Below the pieces are notes generated by a model. It was not told where the DNA came from. It made no database searches and saw only the letters and a list, made by a program, of their open reading frames with translations. 64,000 nt of DNA from Enchytraeus crypticus (taxonomy: Eukaryota; Annelida; Clitellata; Enchytraeida; Enchytraeidae), in NCBI GenBank assembly GCA_905160935.1, contig CAJHZI010000759.1, positions 645,001-709,000 on the forward strand, given 5' to 3'. Positions 39,701-53,900 of the stretch are shown piece after piece (position 1 is the stretch's first letter; every line of letters begins with the position of its first letter). The translations under genes and the position numbers were made by a program.

Positions 39701-42700
39701 ATTTGAACCCCGCACATACTGATCCGTGGTCGTTACCGACATCGCCACAGGCTCCAGCCAGTGATTAATAATTTATTGATTGACTGACCAGCCAGTTCAT
39801 TGTTCGTTGTCCAGTACATTGTTGGTTCCAACCAGTGCATCAATTTGTGCATCCAATTGATGATGCACCGTAGTAATAAATTATGTGACATCGTAAGATG
39901 GCTCTGTATAAATAGATGCACTAAGTTTAGTTGTATTAAGCATGTAGATTGGAATGATGATTTAAATAGATATAAGATTTACTAGTATAATAGAGTAAGC
40001 TCAGTATAATAAAAGTAGATAGTATATTGATTGAGAAAAGAACTATTAACAAAATGTCTAAAGAAAGACACAAGGATAAAGATAGTGAAAACTTTGGTTT
40101 GGACCACGCTATTGTATGGATGTGAAACATGGACCTTAAGGAAGGAAGATATTAGGAAACTGGAGGCATTGGAAATGTGGATTTGGAGAAGAATGGAGAG
40201 GATTAGCTGGACCCAAAAGGTTACAAATGAGGAAGTTCTGGAGAGAGTTGGTACATATAGACAGTTGATAAATGTATTATGAAATAGGAAGAAGAGATGG
40301 ATAGGACACATTCTAAGGGGGGAAGGTCTATTAAAAGAGGTCATAGAAGGTATAATGGAAGGAAAAAGAGGCAGGGGCAGGCCGAGATTAGGTATGTTAG
40401 ATGACTTGAAGACCCACTCATGTGTGGACACAAAGAGGAAAGCGGAAGACAGAGAAGAGTGGAGGTGTTATATACCATGGACCTGCCAGTAGGCAGTGCA
40501 CTAAGAGAGAGAGAGAGTATATTGATTAGTATAATAGATGATTGATTGATTGATTTTACTGATATATTGATTGATTGATTGAATGATTGATGGACAGATA
40601 GATTGATGGATTGATTGATTGACTTATTTATCGATTGAGTGACTGACCGACTGACTGGTTTATTAATTTATTGAGTGACTGACTGACTGATTTATTAATT
40701 TATTGACTGGCTGACTGACTGATTTATTAATTGAGTGACTGACTGACTGATTTACTAATTTATTGAGTGACTGATTGATTTAAGTTATTAATTGACTGAC
40801 TGACTGAATTATTTATTAATTTATCGACTGACTGAATGATTTATTAAGTTATTAATTTACTGACTGACTGATTTGTTAATTTATTGACTGACTGATTTAT
40901 TAATTTATTAACTGACTGATTTATTAATTTACTGACTTACTGATTGATTGACTGACTGACTGACTGACTGATTTATTAATTTATTAACTTACGGACTGAC
41001 TGATTTATTAATATGTTGACCGACTGACTGATTTATTGATTGACTGACTGATTTTTGACTGACTGACTGATTTATTGACTGACTGACTGACTGATGTATT
41101 AATCTACTGACTGACTAGACTGACGGAGAGGAAGGCGGGGACAGATGGATACAGCTGGACGAGGCGAGCACGCAACGCTACTGTTCGGACACTAGTGGCG
41201 AGGCCTGGATACTCTCTCGCTGCGGCCTCACCGGGGATGTCTATCTCTCCCAGGCTGAGGGGCTCGACGGGCTGGACGACGTGGAGGCCGATCAGACCTT
41301 CCCCAGGGCGTGCAGGGCTCCCGTCGACAGGCGAGGCTTTGATTTCACCAACGCCGCCACCGTACCTTCCTTTGTCGGGTTCTCGGCCGCTCAGCCTCGT
41401 ATGTTCTGTCTCCAACCTGTCTGCAAGTTTTTTTTTGTAACTAGAACGATTAGCTCGAGCTCTATCTCTCTGCCTCATTACATATCTCGTCCTCTCTTTT
41501 TTCGCTCATTCTCGCTCTGTCTCCCACTTTTTCTCATTCTCTCTCTCTGTCTCGTTCTCTGTTTTATTTTCTCTCTCTTTCTCTCTCTGTGTGTCTCGTT
41601 CTCTGTTTTATTTTCTCTCTCACTCCGTTTCATTATATCTCTCTCTTTCTCTCTTTCACACACACACACTCTCTCTCTCTCTCTCACGTTATCTCTCTCT
41701 TTTCAGCACATTAAATCGTTCTGGTGTATCGTTTTGTGCTGTCATATAACGCGATATAACGCGGGAAAGTCCCTGACGTCATTCTGGTAGGAAATAACAT
41801 TTATTTTAAGCCTTCTTTTATTACCTATATATATTGTAGGTAGTATATTGAGATTCATTCAAGAGAAGATGATGATGATGATGATATATTGTAGGTTTCA
41901 GCGAGGCTGGTTTTGGTTTCTCTGACTCTCGACGAGCCTCGGGGGACCAGGCCCAGGGCGGGTGGCCCACCTTCGATCAGCCCCCTCATCTGCCGCCTGG
42001 GCGCCGGGACAGGGGCGGCTCCATAGGCTCGATACCAGACCCCCTTGGCAAGTCCCGCTCGGCAAGTCTGAGGCGGGAGGCGGCCGGCCTGGTCCCCTCG
42101 TCGACGGGCGCCGAGGCCTCGGTGGGGCCGGTAGGGAAAGAGGAGGGTAGAGAGGGGCGCAAGGCTCAGGTTCCCTTCCCGGACATTCCACTGGAGCTGC
42201 AGGGCGTGCCAGTTAGAGAGCTCGTTAAAGTACTGGGTGAGTATCAGTGATGGGTGTGCTGATTGATTCTGATGATCTGTTGATTTAGTTGATCTGTTGA
42301 TTAAGTTGATCTGATCAGTTGATCCGTTGATTCAGTTGCTCTGTTCAGTTAATCAGTGCAGTTTATCAGTTCAGTTGATCAGTTCAGTTTATCAGTTCAG
42401 CTGATCAGTTCATTACGTTTGTCAGTGAATAAATCAGTAGAGAATGATTTGATTTATCGATGAATCAAGGATTAATTTATCAGTAGTATCATTCTGTGAT
42501 ATCATTTGCGTCAAATAGGAAATTTCCTGTGTTGGAATACAGGTATGTTACACGCAGCGCAAAATATTCTCTATTAAACCGTAAAGAACGTAATTTGCTG
42601 ATGTTATCGTAACGAATCGTTAATGATAATGATGTTATTTATCATCTTCGTTAGAGTATTTAAACCATAAAGAACACATCATAATCTGCTGATGTTATCT

Positions 42701-44919
42701 TGAAATGCCGTCACTTATTTTCAAAACGAGACAAAATACGTGCCGGTGTAGCCTTGATAGATGAAGATAATGCACTTTTAATGCACGTGCTGCAAAGTCA
42801 GTTTAACTTAACTGCGCGCTAACATTGCAGTCGGTATCTGATTGACCTAGCACGCGTGGGCCTTATGATAGACCGCATGCTTGACAGTGCAATAACTTTG
42901 ACAAAGTTTTGACAGCTTTTCCATTCGTTTTAGACATTTCTGTAGCAATTTCTGGAGCCTAGACGCTCGCCAGGCCATTGCCCTTTCTGACCTTAGTTAT
43001 GCATCTTGGTGCTTTTTCGCCTTTTGTTAACACGTGCGGTTGACGGTGAATCTATTCTTCAGCAATCCGGACACAACACGGAACGACGAGAAAGACCATG
43101 TAGACTAAACCTAAGGTTTGCTTCTTGTTGTTGCTCCAGGTGAGAGTAGGGTTAATGGGAACGGAGTAACGCCTCCATGTTTGTTGTTGTTGCTCCAGGT
43201 GAGAGTAGGGTTAATGGGAACGAAGTAACGCCTCCATGTTTGTTGTTGTTGCTCCAGGTGAGAGTAGGGTTAATGGGAACGGAGTCACGCCTCCACGCAC
43301 TCCACCGGCCACTCCTAAGAAGATTGCTTCCAGAAACTCCAGTCCTCATGCATCCGGTCAGAGCTCTTTCTCTGTTTAGTTCAATTTGAAAATTTGTAAA
43401 ATACTAATCAATGATTTATTGATTGATGTAGTTAAATTGAAAGATGGATTTATTGATCGATTGACTGATAAATAATCAATGGTTAATCAATAGATTAACT
43501 GATAAAAGTGACCGCTTGATAAATTGATTGATTTATGGACTTAGCTACTTTTTATTTATTTATTCTTCTTGTGCACTGTCTAACGGCAGGTCCATGGCAT
43601 ATAATTCTTCCAACCAATTCTATCCTCATCATTATTTATATATGTACTTATTTATTTATTTAGCGAATAAAGTCTGGTTATTCTAATGATTGATTTCATC
43701 TTCATCAGCTTCATCATCTTCATCATCAATCATCATCAGACCTTATTCACTCTCTCTGTGGGTTGGGAAACACTTCCATTCAGTTCGTAAAATTTTGTAG
43801 CACTTTCTGGAGCCTAGGCGCCCACCAACCGAATTAATTTATTAATTGATTTACGGAACGATTGATTGATAACGACGCAGGTGGAGCTGCCCTGGTAGCG
43901 AGTAGGGCGCCTTTTGAGGGACGGATGCTGTTGCCGGACGATCAGTGGCTGTTTGGCTCGACGGTGATCAGGAACAACCTGGCGCACTCGTCCAGACCTG
44001 CAGGCTCTCCTCTCAGAGCGTCCCATGCTCAAGTGTATGTAGATACTTCATGGTGGGATTCTTATTAAGTTATTGCTAGTTTCTCTACGAGATTTGTAGA
44101 GTTCTTCCTGGTTTTTCTGTGAGATTTTTATAGTTATTTCTAGTTTTTCAGTGTGATTTTTACAGTTATATCTAGTTTTGCTGTGAGATTTCATATAGTT
44201 AGTCCTAGTTTTTCTGTGATATTTTTATAGTTATTTCCAGTTCTTCTGTGAGATTTTTATAGTTATTTCTAGTTTTTCTGTGAAGATTTGTATAGTTATT
44301 TCCGGTTTTTCATTATTTTTTAGGGTTTATTGTTGATATGACTGCACGCAGGACTAGCCGCACGTGTTTACAGAGTTTTCTTGCTTAGTTATTGCTATTT
44401 TTATGGTGTTTGTCACTTCCTCCTTTACTCCTTAGTACCCTTTACTTTAATAATCGTTGCCTTTATATAGCACATATATTTGTTCCTATTAAATAAATAT
44501 GGGTAAACAGGGTTGCTTTCTCAAGGAATAACGCCCCTGCCCAGTAAATGTTAGTCAAAGCTGAGGAAGGCGTAGTGGGCCCACCTCGTCGTAATCAGAA
44601 TCCCCCAAGAATAATGGTATATTAAAAGGAATGTTATAGATGATTGAAATGTCCACTCCTATGTAGACATAAAGAGGAAAATGGAAGACCGAGATGAGTG
44701 TAGGCGTTATATGCCTTGGACCTGCCAGTGGCAGTGAACTAGGATAGAGGGTGAAGGCGATATATACCATGGACCTGCCAGTAAGCAATGCAGAGATTTA
44801 ATAAAGAAATAAATATGGTCGAACACTACTCATGGATAACTAGGAATAAATAAACTCTAGAATGTTGCATTGAAATGCATTTTCCCGACCCTGGTTAACT
44901 GGGATTTAAGGAAAGATGT

Positions 44920-44950
<31 letters not shown>

Positions 44951-47900
44951 AATGATGTTGATGATGATGTTGCATTGCATTGTGTACAGATATTCTCGTA
45001 GCCTGAGCTCAGGCACACAGAGAGACAGGTATCTAGCTGACTCCAGTAGCCTGACAGCTGCTGCACCCTCAGCGGCAGCTGTCAGAGCCATGTCTCTATC
45101 TCCTAGCAGGGTCAGATCTGCTGCTGCCGTAGCTGCAAGACTCGCTGCTACAGCTGCAGGCCACAGCTCAGCTGCTGTCGGCTCAGCTGCTCGTGCTGCT
45201 GTAGCTGTAAGTACTGCTGCTAGTGATCCCACAGCAGCTGTCTCTGCTGCAGCTCGTGCTTCTGCTGTGACTGCTACTGCAGCTGGTGGAGCTGTTACAG
45301 CTGGTGGAGCTGCTACAGCTGGTGGAGCTGTTACAGCTGGTGGAGCTGCTACAGCTGGTGGAGCTGCTACAGCTGGTGTTGCAGCTGGTGGAGAAGGAAG
45401 ACCGGAAGAGGGATTGGAGAGAGTGAGAGAAATATTTAGCATTGGTCTCTCCCCGGCCAGGCACGAGAATGGGTGAGTGAGCGGGGTTTAATGTTTCTAT
45501 TGCATCTTATACCCGCATTTACTAACTTTTCTTGAATCAGTTGATCACTTACGCATCTGTTGTTGTGTAAAGTATTGTTCAGAATTTTTGGTCATTACTA
45601 GTAAATGTTGCGTGGTTATTAACTAAAAGGTCAACCGCCAAAATTACGTCGTTCTGCCTATCATAGCGCTGTCCTTCAGGCTGATCAACCAATCAACTTA
45701 CGCAACTGTTGATGTTTAAACAGTTGATTATCTCACTAGTAAATACGGCCATTAATGTATCACATCGGCCTTTGCTTTCCTATGAGCAGTTCTATAGGCA
45801 GTTGAAGACCCAGCTTTTCCAGCTCTCTTTTTCATTCAGTGTTCACGAGTTATGACCAGCGCCTAAACCTCCTTTTCTTTAATCCCTTTATCTTTGGACT
45901 GATTTTCTTGATTTTGCAATTTACACCGTTTTTAGACCTTCTTTTTGCTCGCCGGTTTGATTTTGTAATTTGAACTCTGCATATACTGATCCGCGGTCGA
46001 GTATCGTACCACTTCGCCACTGGCTCCAGCCAGTACTACTATTGTTATGCCTGTTTATCTAGCAGTGTTGGACGACACAGCTCAGGTAGTTCAGGCAGGA
46101 AGTACTACCAACCACCACCACTACTATTACTACCACTATTGTTATGCCTGTTTATCACTATTGTTACACCTGTTTATTACTATTGTTACACCTGTTTATC
46201 ACTATTGTTACACCTGTTTATCATTACTGTTACACCTGTTTATTACTACTGTTACACCAGTTTATCACTATTGTTACACCTGTTAACACTACTGTTAAAC
46301 CTGTTTATCACTATTGTTACACCTGTTAACACTACTATTACACCTGTTTATCACTACTGTTACACCTGTTAACACTACTGTTACTGTTTATCACTATTGT
46401 TACACCTGTTTATCACTGCTGTTACACCTGTTTATCACTACTGTTACACCTGTTTAATAATAACAATAATAATAATAACAATTAGAGTGCTACAGTCATC
46501 AATGACAACATCGAGCACTATTGAGACAAAATCAAGCCGGCGAACAAAATGAAGGTCCAGAAACGGTGCAAATTCCAAAATTCAGATAAACACTCCGAAG
46601 TATCACCACTGTTATGCCTATGTTACCCAGCAGTGGTGGACGGCACAGCTCTGTTAGATCAGGCAGGAAGGACAGGAGTCGTACAACTCGTCAAAAGAAA
46701 GATCGCATCAGCTCTCTCTCTCCAAACCACCAGTACGCTTCACCGTCCCATGCTCGCTCAGCGCTCACTAACGGCAGTGACGCAGACTATCATCCCGCTG
46801 TGTGCGCAAAGGAGGCTCTATCTCCGTCCGTCTCACAGTGCCTTCGGGCCGTGTTCTCCGCCTTTCTGTGGCACGAAGGCATCGTTCACGACGCGATGGC
46901 CTGCGCGTCGTTTCTCAAGTTTAACTCGGGGCTGGTTAAGACGGTTGTCAGCACGTCATCGGTGGATCAGAAAACTGACGTTAAATCAGGCGTCGGGAGA
47001 TGTGTGAGCGAATCAGAGAGCGGCAGAATGTGAGTACTGCAGTCGTCTGTTTGTTTTAATAAAGCGGTTCTTAAAAGATATTCTCGACCACAACACAATA
47101 AATGTAAAACATGTAAAGATGTAGAACAACACATAGCAAACTCAGAGAACATAGCAACCTATAACAATAGAACGAAATAAACAAGCGAATGAAATAACAC
47201 GTATGAGAAAAAAGAACCCAAATAAAATATTGGATATTCGACGATCAAAATATCTCGTGAATAAGTGATACTATAAAAGAGTAAAGTAACTCTGTGTGCA
47301 TGCACAATCTTCATGATGTACTAATAGATTAAGTATAATCAATCGATCAATTATTTAAGTCATTATCACAAATATTGTGGATTCTATAGCATCACATGAA
47401 AATGCGAATGAATAATGCAATATTAAACTAAAGCGATAGCGCTGAAAGGAAAAACAATCAGGCAACTAGTGAATGAATAGTTATTTATATACTATTTTTG
47501 AATAAAAAGGGATCTGTTTAATTGAAGGTATTAAAGTAAGCTAGTTTTTACCAACAAGCCCAGCACGGAGTTTAACTTTTAATGAATGGAATAAATGTGT
47601 TGTTGTAAATTGATTAGGCATCAAGTCCCAAAATTTAGAGCCTCTAATTCTTGTAGCTTCTTCCCTTAAAGAAGTTCTATAGGATGGCACATTCAAAAAT
47701 ATTGATCTTTCTAAGGTTGTGTGATAAATCTGTATTAAATTTTATTAATATTATCGAATTACATATATCTGGCAACAACTTGAACCGTAAAAATATAAAA
47801 ATATAAGGAACTGATATATAAATAGCTATATATAAAGAACGAATATATAAAGAAATATAGATAACGAATATATAAAGAAATATAGATAACGAATATATAA

Positions 47901-50900
47901 AGAAATATGTAAAAAGAGTATATCCCAACATATAATTTCAACTTATGAAATAATTCTTGGAGCAGAAGCGATGTTAGAATTTACTTTCATTAGTTTGCTA
48001 AAGCATTTCTACTATAATAGTGAATTCATAACTGAGCCAATCAGATTATTTTAAAAAAAACTTCTTACAACTCTTCTGTCAGTACAATCTGTTCGAATTC
48101 CCAATGTATTTCCTACCAATGTAACTCATCTCCATTACCGAAGCCATTTTGTAGCAATTTCTGGAGCCTAGGCGCTCATCAACCGCATGCCCTTTCTGTT
48201 GTTGGTTGGGATATTAGTGCTTTGTCGCCTTTTACGAAGCGTGCAGTCCACGGTCGGTATATTCTTCAGCTATCCAGACACAACGCGGGTATTTTTACCA
48301 TATTTACAATATATTAAAATTATTTATTTAAAGTATTATTTGTGGTGTTTAGTCAACTTTTTGTGAATTTATGAAGAGAAACATAAAAATGTAGTGCAGT
48401 TAGTCTTGCTTTTCAGACCGAGTGTTGACAGCTTAGGAAGGAAAAGATCCCAGGATGATGGAAGGTTATTCTTAAATCCGCGCCTGCTGCAAGTGAAGCG
48501 CCATGAAGAGGCAACGATTATTAATAACCATGTAGAAGAAGGAGGAAATGGGCCTTAAACAAGCATCTGTGCTTCCTGACCCCTTGTGCCTTTATGTTAT
48601 GTTGTGTTATGTTGTGTTGTGTTATGTTATGTTATGTTATGTGTTATGTTATGTTATGTTTTCTTTTAGGCGAACTGAAGGTAATCTAAACGAATTCCTG
48701 AAGGCAACCAGCAGCACGACGGACACAAACCTTAGGGACGACATCGCCACTGACGTGGACCGATCCTCAGTGCCTGACCAAGCCGGTGGGTCGGCTTCCC
48801 TTCCCGCTACCCTCAGACACCTGGTGACGTTCTGGGACGAAATCTCCTCCAATACCCTTCGTATCGTCCGAGAGAACCTCGTTCAACCCGGTTCAACTCA
48901 GCCTGAGAGACCTGCGGCCGCTAGGGGCGCGAAGCCTGCGGAGTCGAAGGGAAACATGAAGAAGAACAAGGAGGCGGAGCGAGCAGCTGGCGGGATCGTC
49001 GTGGCGGGCGGTGGGCTGATCGGAGCGATGAGAGGGAACCTGTTCGGAGAGGCTGCCGGTATCGGTCAACTAGGAGCAGCTTTTCTCGGTGGTGGAGCCC
49101 AGGCAGCTGTACCTGGAGATAAAGAGACGATCTGTGAGCTTTGTGGTGTTGCCGCAGCGCACCCGGTGACCTACCACATGAGGCAGTGTCATCCAGGCTG
49201 TGGGAGACCGGCCAGCGGGCAGGGGTACAATAGTGGGGGGAACTTCTGCGGGGGATGGGCTGGTAACTGTGGGGATGGAGGGATAGGCGGAAGCACGTGG
49301 TATCTGATCTGTGACGCCTGCAGGAGTAGGTATCTGAAGGCTAGACGTAGCGGTGGGGCTAACAGTGCCAAGACGGCGAAGGACAGAAAGACGGCGAAGA
49401 GACGATCCTCTCCGAATCTGAAGAGGTCGCTGCTGTGGCAGACGGCAGAGCCTCACGTGGTTCTGAAGAACAACGCCCTGTTTGTTCTGGATCTGGCCAG
49501 CGCCTGTGACATCACGCTGCCTAGAGATTCCGCCAGATCGGCTGAGCTGGCGAACGGAGGTTTTCCCAGCGGGGGTTTTCCAAGTGAAAGGCGTCACTCG
49601 TCGCGTAGACTGTTGTCAGAGACGTCTGAAGACGACTCGAGTTCACCTCCCGCTAGCGATAAGACATTCCTCTACCTGCAGGTGCGTGACGTGCCTACTA
49701 GCGGTGAGATCGGCGGGGAGGACTGCGCTAGACAGGCCTGCGAGAGGTCGATATCGCTCGCTGAGAGCAGCAGAACCAGGGCTCGACCCAAGTCGACCTA
49801 CCTGGTGAACGCAGAGGCGATGGAAGGATGGCTGGTTCCCGACGCTAACCAGCAGCTGTCCAAGGACGACGACGACGCCAGCTTGAGGGCATTTCAGCGC
49901 AGTGTGTCTGAGATTGGCGGTCTTCAGGCAAAGGTTGCTGGGAATATTGCCGCCATGATGTCAGAGTTGGATGCTGAAGAGACGGGAAAACTACCTCAGT
50001 TCTTGAGCACTTCGGAGGAGGAGCATTCTTCTTTGGTTAAGCACCCCTCGCCTGCGATGTTGAGATTGGTAGAACGTCAGAAAAGATCAGCCAGGGTTGG
50101 TGAGGTGAGAGCTGGAGGCAGTTTGAACCAAGGCGATGGTGACAGAGAGAAGATGGTCGCGGGAAAGATTCAGCTAGACAAGTCTTTGGAAAAGAAATCG
50201 GAGGAGAAGCCACTAGCTAATCAGAACAGGCCGCTCGGCGCCGACGACGTCTTCAGGCCGGTCCTAGCGTTCTGTTCACAGCGTCACGATCTCGACGACC
50301 TCCACAAGTCGATGCAGCTTGCTCTGCGCCGAGCTGCCTGCAAGGTGTACGCTCTCAGGGCCTTCAACTTCCTCCTGCGCAACGTCTTCCATCCCATCTC
50401 CCTCCACGACGTTCTCTGGTCGTTCGTTTCCTCGCTCTCTGCTGATGAACCCGGAGACGCTGACGACATCACCATCTCAGTGGACGTCAAGATCGACGAC
50501 GTGAATCCGCCCGCTAGAAAGATCGAAGTAAACAGCCCGAGAAGCGGAAAGGACCCCGGTGTCTCGCTGGCTGACGGCTCATTGGACCTGCACGGGGGCT
50601 CGCCGGAGAGTAGCGGGATTGGAGAACATCCCGTAGAGGACGTTGTTGTGGGCGGGGATGCGGCGGTGAGGCCGGTGACCGCCGCCCTGCACGCCTTCCT
50701 GCAGAGCGTCGTGAGCGTGATCATGCACCTGCCGCCGGGGAGCGCGCTGCAGCAGACAGCCGTGCAGTGCTGGGCCGTCAAGTTCCGCCCGGCCGACCAC
50801 GCGTTCTTACACCGCAGTCAAGTGTTCAGCTGCATCAGTAAGATGTTGTCCAAGTCTGAGGAGGAGACACATGCCGGTGAGAGAACGACCTCTTGTGCTG

Positions 50901-53900
50901 TATCTCTAGCTCTATATCTAGCTCTCTCTCTCTAGATCTATTTCTCTATATCTCTATATCTGTCTCTTTCTCTCTCTCTCTCGCGTTCTATTTTTGTTAA
51001 CTCTCTCTATCTCCCTCTTTCTCTTACTCTCTTTTTTCTCACTCTCTTTTTTCTTTCTCGCCTTAGAGTGCGACGAAAATATAATGAAACCAGAAAAGAA
51101 AATACAATGAAACAGATGTAGTGGCTAATTAACTAGTACAAGCGTTCAAAGAAAGCATTACTAGTATAAATTCATAAAATAAATTAAATAACAAATAATA
51201 GATTTAATAAAATATACCCTGATTTATGTGCCATTTTGTGCATGATCAGAATTATAGAGGGACTTGTAATATTTATCTTTTAACTGATAACCTACAGTAG
51301 GTTATTTAGTATAAGATGCTGTGTCATGTCCAGTAATGTCCTAATACGAGAGCTGTATGTTTCACAAAGGTAATCAATTTCTTAGGATAAAATATATGGG
51401 ACACATTATATACGGTGCATAACATACAGGTATATTTTATTTATCGTTTAATTGGCTGATAAATTATTTAAGAAATAAAAATTGTGATTATGGAAGGCAA
51501 CGAGAAACTACGTCAGAAGCCATATTGGTTTCCCAAATTATAGGCATGGATGTGGCATTGCCTTTTGTGAAGTGATTAACTTTTCGATCCATGGAGTGCT
51601 CTTGATGGAGTGTGAAAGTAGACTCAGAGTATGAACATGTACCTGGAACCTGCCACTTGGCAGAACACTAGACACAGAGAATAATTATGATATTTTTCTT
51701 GAAATAAATTATGGTTAATGTTTTTGATGTTATTACAGAATCTCGACAATCAAGGTCAGACACAGCACATCAAGCTCCACTGATCGCCGCGAAGAAGTTA
51801 GCAACAACATCACCATTCCCCACCAACTCTCTATCTGAGAGTGCTAACCCTTCACAAGACGTTGACGACGTCGCTACCACGCCGAATGTTTTATCGCCGA
51901 CAGTACGACGTCTCGACGACCTGACGCCCAGTGCCGAGGTGAAGGCCTCGAGCCGACAGGCTATGATCGCCAGCGTCACTGACGGCAGCACGGAAACATT
52001 CTGGGAGAGCGGGGAGGAAGATAAGAACCGCAACAAGAGCATAACTATAACGTGCGGGGCTCGTCAGCGCGCCGCCGTGATCTTCCTGCACATCGACAAC
52101 GCGCGCGATCTAGCAAACAAAGTCTCGCATGTCACCGTCAGCGTCGGCAAGACTGCGGAAGAGCTGGTTCCGGTCCTCTCTCGAGACCTCGACCCGCGCT
52201 ACTCGGGCTGGGTAAACTGCTGGTTCAGCCCGTCGCCAGTGATTGTCGTTGAGCTCAAGGGTCCGGACAACAGTCTGCGGGTGAGGCAGGTGCGGGTGTT
52301 AGGTGACGGACTGAACCAGGTTGATCAGGAGACGGGGCGGGAGGCGTGGCTAGGCGTTGAGATTGACAGATGCGAGGCTACGGCCCTGAGGGTGTTCAGG
52401 CTGCTCACGGCGCAGGTGTTCGGTCGGCTCATCAGCGACGGCGCCGGGGACGACGTCGACGGGAGGGTTGGCGGCGGTGTGACGACGGTCTCTGGGGGAG
52501 GAGGAAGTTTCGACGAGGAAGAGGATGGAGATGTGAACCTGAGGGAGCACATGGTGGGGATATTGTTCAGCCGCGCAGTGTTGACGCAGCTGCAGCGGCA
52601 GGTGTGCGCGCACATAGTGCAGGCGATCCACCGCGAGACGGCGCTAGTACGCCGGGCGTGGGAGGAGAACGCGCGGGCTTCGAGCGGCGGTGTGATGAAG
52701 AAGTCTTGCGCTGAACAAGCCATTGGAGAAAGAGGTAAGAAACAGGAATCTCGGTCAGATGAGAAGAAGATAGAAGCTACTAAGAAAGAAAGCACGAAAG
52801 CTAAAGAAGATTCGGATAAAATGAAGGCAGATTTGAAGAGAGAAGAAAATGCCGATAACGATAGAGATGGAAAGAAAGAGGACACGAGGGGTGCAAGAAG
52901 CAAGGACATCAGAAACGTTCACGGTGAGGACACCAATCCTATCACTCCATCCAATGAAACCGCCGCTGAGATCGTCACGAAGCTTTCTGTCGAGGAGGTA
53001 GGTGAGAGGAAGCCGGTCTGTAACGTGACGGACAGCTACGTGTTTGAGTTGCTCTCTCTCGTGCTAGCTCTGAGCGGGTCGTGCACTGGGAGGCAGTATC
53101 TCGCTCAGCAGCAGGGTCTGCTCTTGGACCTCCTAGCTCTCCTACATGTCTCATCACCCAGGGTTCAGCGACAGGTCCTGGCGCTTCTTCGTCGTATCCT
53201 GCGGGACGTTTCCCCTCGGTCTTTGGCTAGGATCCTCGGCGTTTCACTGCCGCCTCTCGACTACGGGATCTTATCGGCGGCGTCTTCGACCGCCGATAGG
53301 GCTGTTTCTCTGAGCGGTCCCGGAGTGTTGGATGTGTTCCTCGCCTGCGTAGCCAAGTCGTTGACGGTGCAGATCAAGACCAAGTCCGCTCGCGGCGGCA
53401 GAGGCGAGACCAGTTCTTACAGAATGGCAGACTATTACAGTTATCTAGCCGGCAGAGGTGACGTAACAGATGGATGGTATATGATGGGAAGTATGTCTGC
53501 TCAGATAGCCGAAGGCGTCATATCATTGCTGAAGGATCTGACGCAGAATTCTATAACCGAGGAATGGGGTAGGGTCAGCAAGGCGGCCATTGCTGAGCCG
53601 ATTCTGGATCTAATGCGACTGGAAGAAGGTCGTAGACAGTCGGAGACGTGTCTGACCTCTCAGAGGTTCTGGTTAACTCTCGCCTCGCTCTGCGTCCTTA
53701 CGGAAGAGCACGTCAGCAGACTCTCGTCGTCGCCTCCTTCTCTCGACCGGCAGGCCTCCGACGGCGCGACGCCGTTGATCTGCATCAACCACGACGACGA
53801 TGTGACGCTGGCGGTCATACTCTGCGCCGACTGCGGCAACCTGTGCGCCGAGTGCGACAGAATTCTACATCTAAGTCGTCGCATGCGAGGTCATCAGCGT

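Noticed and set aside
49070-50800. Minus-strand frames of 165-175 residues opposite exon 46
   Set aside because: Shadows of GC-rich coding sequence; the + strand matches a known protein.
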